Assembly: GCA_013397795.1 (NCBI GenBank)
Contig: VZTJ01002649.1
Span: 434,001 to 498,000, forward strand
DNA: 64,000 nt
Source of the DNA: Orthonyx spaldingii
Lineage: Eukaryota; Chordata; Aves; Passeriformes; Orthonychidae
Reading direction: 5' to 3'
The notes beneath the pieces were generated by a model, which saw only the letters and a list, made by a program, of their open reading frames with translations, was not told the DNA's origin and ran no database searches. Position numbers and translations under genes: made by a program. Positions 59,401-64,000 of the stretch are shown here, one piece after another. Each line of letters begins with the position of its first letter. The stretch's first letter is position 1.

Positions 59401-62400
59401 TTTGGCCCTCTTGTAATTTAGGCTGGCTCTGGAAAGGTCTAGCCTGCTGTGGCCAACATTCTAGAAAGAACTGGAACATATCTTAACCCATAGTCATTTC
59501 CACCGCATTGACTTCTGTCAAAATGCTTTTGAGGTTACTCATTAGGTATTTTATCTGTATTTTGTCTCAATCAAACTCTACATGGCAGATGCTGCATGCT
59601 CTATTTAGGCTCTTCTCCATTTTGTGCCCATCTTACAAACTTGAAAATATGGCTTGTTTCTGGGCAAGATAACTGTGCATTAGAAGAAAACACAGAGTCT
59701 GGGTAATTAAATTTGTTTCAGCTCTTCAAAGCTCCCTTCTCAGGAATTTTGAAGGACATAAAATGACTTTGTGCTCTTCAGTCCTTCCAGTCTCCAGAGT
59801 CCACAGGCTCTTCAAGGAGCCACGCCAACAGAAAAGACTGGTGTGTACCGCCTGATTTCCGTGTCGTCCGGAAATAGCCCGTCCATGGAAAGCTGAAACA
59901 CAAAGCAACACGAATCTATCATGTTTTCTGTCTGCTACCAGGAAAGATGACTGAATAAGCTACTTTTCTATGACAGGTTTGTGCACCACTGTTACTGTGT
60001 AGTGCAGAATTACAGAAGGGCAGCCAAGGATGTGCCCTTGCTTTTAAGAAAAGAGTCAAGTATTTAAAAAAAAAAACCTCTGTCACATATTGTATTTCAG
60101 ACCCATTCCACTCAACTGAATAGCTGCAAGACTGTTTGTGTTGAAGACTTGATTACAAATGATAACACTGTCAAAAGCATGCCATTGCCACCTATAGACA
60201 GCAAAGAAAAACCGGTCTTAGACTGAACGGCTTTACAGACCTTAATAAATTATTTTGAGGGGCATATCAGAAAACCCAGAGAGATAAGAGAGGTAAAGGA
60301 GCTGGCATGTCATCCTGTACTGGAAGTCCTGTTTTGTCCCTTAGGTATATGGGTCTGGGTTTTTCCAAGGAATACTTGCTGAAAAGTAATTTTTAAAAAT
60401 CAAAACATTGTCCTTCCCACAACGCCTTTTACACCACATCAACCAGAACAGATTGCATGCCAGTTTGGAAACGCTTTAGCTGTTCACATGTTTTAAAAAT
60501 TACAGCAGCAACTTGCAGCCAAACTAGTATCTGAAAGCTGTGGATAGAAAAATGCAAGGATAAAGTTGGGACAACCCTAATTTAACTTTATCAGAAATTA
60601 TCCATATCTTTCAGACGGACAGAGTAGAAAAAGCTGGAGATATTTAGGACCCTGCTGCTAGAGAAAGCCTATTCCCATCCAGTCTTTCTGATCAGTCACA
60701 TCATCTAGCATCTCTCTCCATTTATTAGCACTTCAGGATTATTTGCATAAAATATATGTAAAGATATATAAAAGATAAATAACCTGGACCTGTCACCTCA
60801 GTGAAGCATGGCCAACCTTTTCTGAAACAGTGTCCCTAACTGTAAATACTGTTTGAAAAGGTAGCATATCATCAAGAACATCTCAAGAAATGCAAAATCA
60901 AGAGGCTGAGGTACCGAGCCGTGGTTTTTTCATGCACTGCTCAGAGAGCAAAACTCACTTTATTCTCTTTCATTGTGTTCAAAAAGGGTCATGTTTGCAG
61001 AGGTGGCTGCTGATTTTTCAGAACACATATCTACATTTAAGCACCTCTTTAAAAACAGTCTGATGACATTAAAGCTAGGAAGTATCCCAGATTTGAAGTT
61101 GCAGGTGTTTAGCATGGCTAACAAAATGGCTGACAATTAAGAACCTTCTTTGGTTGACACAGATATCCATAGTTAATTTCATAACTTTTATCCCCCATGT
61201 AGAAATGTGAGTTTAGCATCTTCATATAGTACAATTCTTGTCTGTTAGCTGAAGTCTTACTAAAAGATCTGTAAGCCATGGCAGGTTCTTAGGGACATTT
61301 TCAAAATAGAGAAAGATGCCCTGTTTTTGACAGCATGACATAATTCACACTCTAATTTTATTTAGGTTTGAGAATCTCTTAAATAACCAACAGTGGGTAA
61401 AGTCTGTGAAACCAAGTTCAAAAGCAATATAGTTTTGTTTTCTTGCATTTCTGCCAATAAAAATCAATAAAACAAATCACTAGAAAAGTTTAACAGTTCT
61501 GTAGTGTTCACCAGACAGAAGCTATTTCTTTAATGTGTTTTTAATACAGACTCACTACAATCAGGGAGCACTCTGCAGCACAGAGGATGATGGCTTTGAC
61601 CTTCATACATTTAATGTATAACATGCTCCTCAAGCCCTCTCATTTCACTCTCTACATGAAAACACATTATCATGAGGGTAAACCACTCACTTAGGCAAAT
61701 TGCCTAAGTAATTCAAGTACTTCCAGACAGAAAACTGTCTGGGTCTGCTCTGTTGCTCATTGAAGTCAGGGTCCTTCAATGAGAAGAGGAAAGAGGGGGA
61801 GATCAGACAGAACAAGAAGATTGTCTAAGAACTTATTAGATCTTTGAAGTGTTGTCTAGAAGACTTTATGAGACCCAAGTAATCTACAAAGCTTCAGAAA
61901 CACTGAGCTGAACAATTTACCAGGTCTTGAAAAAACAAAGTCTTGCTGACTGTGTAAATTTTTTTAACTTTTCATGTTGTAACAATTCACTTAGTACAGT
62001 ACAAATATAGGGGGGAAAAATGCACACAAATTACATTTAATGACACCCACAATAAAGAGATATTGAAAAATATGCTTTTATAATAGACATGTTTTGTAAC
62101 AGGCATATAATGTACATTACATTATTAGGGGTCATTATAACTGAGATACAAGGTATTAAATACTGCACAGATTTTTAGGAGGATTTGCCTCTTTACACAC
62201 AATGCATTGTGTTCTTTGTTAAGTCTGTGTAGAGATTACGTATCCCAAGTTACAAAGTACAGGGAGGAATAGGAATGTCTAGCGAATCCAGACCTCTTGC
62301 ACGTGGCCAGTGTTTGTTAAGAAGCAAGAAAACAAACAACCCCCTATCTAATTTATCGGGATCTTTTGCATAGGAAGATGCTGTCATGAAGAACTGGAGT

Positions 62401-63207
62401 TCTTGAACAGTCAGTGTCTGAATGATGACGGGAGTCTCCACTCAGAGGTCCTGGATTGGACTGTGAATTCTTGTACTTGATCTGAGCACCAGTCCTGAGC
62501 ATGTGTGACCAGTGTTGCTGATTATCTTGGACTCCCCAGAAATTATATCCCAGTTCTCTTAACGATGAACAAAGATTGTCCTAAATTATTTTTCCTGCAT
62601 CTGCAGGACCAAGTTCTACTGACTACTTAAAGTCATGTGCATTTTGGTGAGTCCTGCAGGAAATCGTTGGAGTACCAGTGCATGGCCAGGCTCTCCACCC
62701 AGGATGCCAACCATGTGTACATGCAGATGGTGTCTACCCACTGGCTTCACACAGCAGGGCTCTCTGGAATCCCTGCCTGAGGACTCCCACAATGACACAC
62801 AAGACTTCTTGGGCAGTACATCACCTCACCTAGGCAGAGGCAGGCTGGGGAGTTTCAGAAAGACTAAAAGTTTTCTGTGAATCTGCATTTAATTAAATGG
62901 ATTCAGTTAAGTTGCGTTCCCCTAGCAGGTTGCAGTCATGGAAATTCTAATGGAAGATAAATCAATATTTGTCAGCCTTCAGCTCAGGATACAAATGTCA
63001 AAGTCAAGGACTTTTTGACTAACTTGTTGACAGCCAGCTGTACATTTCACAATAACCTATGTGCTTCTCACACTTCTGTGTCCCACAAGGGCTATTTCTT
63101 AACTGCTAAGTGCACAGCTTGTATGCTGAGTTGTTGCAGTATCTGTCTCCAAAATTAAAATAAGATCACCACTAGCAAGTATGGATTTTCCATTATAGCT
63201 CCTTATC
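50453..63207. other. Long non-coding stretch, no supported gene or repeat
   Basis: About 12.7 kb of AT-rich DNA in which I can support no exon, RNA gene or dispersed element. The longest open frame in the window (55270-55704, -, 144 codons) lies here and has no recognisable motif. A TATA-like GAGTATAAAACGGG occurs at 57526-57540 without other promoter evidence. An A run of about 12 sits at 60065-60076. Confidence 0.5.
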
Positions 63208-63728
63208 ACAGAATCACAAGTGGGTCAGGTTGGAAGGGACCACAGCGGGTCATTTCGTCCAACCTCCCTGCTCAAGCAGGGCCATCCCAGAGCACAGGGC
63301 ACAGATTGTGTCCATTCAATTCTTGAATATGTCCAGTGAGGAAGACTTTACAAACTCTCTGTTCCAGTGCTCAGACAGTCACATAGTGAAGAAGTTCTTC
63401 TTCGTATTCAGGTGGAACTTCCTGTGCATCAGTTTCTGTCTTGTTGTCTCTTGTCCTATTGCTTGGCACTGAGCAGAGTCTGGCTCCACCCTCTTGACAC
63501 CCTCCCTTCAGATACTCACAGACATTGATGAGGTCCCCTCTCAGCCATTTCTTCTCAAGAGTGAATAGAGCCAGCTCCCTTTCCTTGTAAGAGAGACGTT
63601 ACAGTCCCTTAATCATCTTTGTTGGCTTCAACTGGACCTGCTCCAGTAGCTCCATGTCTCTCTCACCTGAGGAGCCCAGAACTGGACACAGTACTCCAGA
63701 TGAGCCCCACCAGGGATGAGTAAAGGGC
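63208..63728 (-). mobile_element. CR1 LINE 3' fragment
   Basis: Reversed CR1 3' end. The + strand reads CACAGAATCACAAGTGGGTC, then AGGTTGGAAGGGACCACAGC, TCATTTCGTCCAACCTCCCT, CAGGGCCATCCCAGAGCACA, TTGATGAGGTCCCCTCTCAG and CCCAGAACTGGACACAGTAC. Its wording differs from the copies at 31667 and 49945, so it belongs to another CR1 subfamily. It is about 520 bases long, 5'-truncated, with no intact ORF2. Confidence 0.93.
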
Positions 63729-64000
63729 ATAATCAGATGAAAAGACAGCTGTGAGTGGGTTGACTTCAATTATAAATTGGAAGAGACAATACCTAAACTA
63801 GAATGAAGAAATAAAGTGAAGGAGCAGAGACATCCAAATTAATAACATTAAGAAGTCCAGCAACGCAAATTAAAAATGTGGAAGTTCCAGAATTCTCTAA
63901 ATATTATGAGATTTATTTACAGTCTGTGAGATTTTAAAAATAAAGACTGGGTCTTTCCATACACCTTGGCTGGGTCTCATAAGAATTTTTGAAGCAGAGA
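63729..64000. other. Non-coding, nothing recognised
   Basis: AT-rich end of the window, with no gene or repeat that I can name. Confidence 0.5.

Overview
The window is vertebrate nuclear DNA and almost certainly comes from a bird. It opens inside a receptor tyrosine kinase gene whose last two coding exons read as the C-terminal kinase lobe and tail of TrkB (NTRK2). Most of the rest is AT-rich non-coding DNA. The dispersed repeats I recognise are mostly CR1 LINEs, many truncated at the 5' end, and I saw no Alu, B1 or L1. CR1 dominance with almost no SINEs is typical of birds. NTRK2 is Z-linked in birds, so this is probably Z-chromosome sequence downstream of NTRK2. That placement rests on known synteny and is not read from the sequence.

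Layout. Positions 1-485 are the end of an NTRK2 intron. The penultimate coding exon is 486-644, the intron 645-1469, and the terminal exon is coding from 1470 to the stop at 1653-1655. A long 3' UTR probably follows. Two AATAAA motifs at 3627-3678 could end a short form and a pair at 6719-6743 could end a form with about 5.1 kb of UTR. The UTR contains AU-rich stretches, an AT/GT-rich simple repeat and a pyrimidine-rich tract.

From about 6.8 kb to the end I find no further convincing host exon. Two blocks with less AT-rich composition (about 7.3-8.5 kb and 9.5-11.6 kb) look like degraded inserted DNA but match no family I can name. A probable solo LTR in reverse orientation lies near 27.7-28.1 kb. 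Relatively young CR1 copies lie at 31.7-33.3 kb (-), 34.8-35.1 kb (-), 37.5-37.8 kb (+), 42.5-43.8 kb (+), 49.9-50.5 kb (-) and 63.2-63.7 kb (-). Older CR1 relics of the kind well known from turtles and crocodilians lie at 21.7 kb (-), 33.3-34.0 kb (+) and 45.9-46.3 kb (-). A short imperfect palindrome at 23.4 kb is probably another old amniote repeat.

No RNA gene, CRISPR array, operon or evident new system is visible. The two CR1 copies that keep reverse-transcriptase sequence are both dead. Each has lost a different piece of the catalytic domain. The more interesting unknowns are the true 3' end of NTRK2, the two compositional blocks, and whether the desert holds conserved regulatory elements, which needs alignment.
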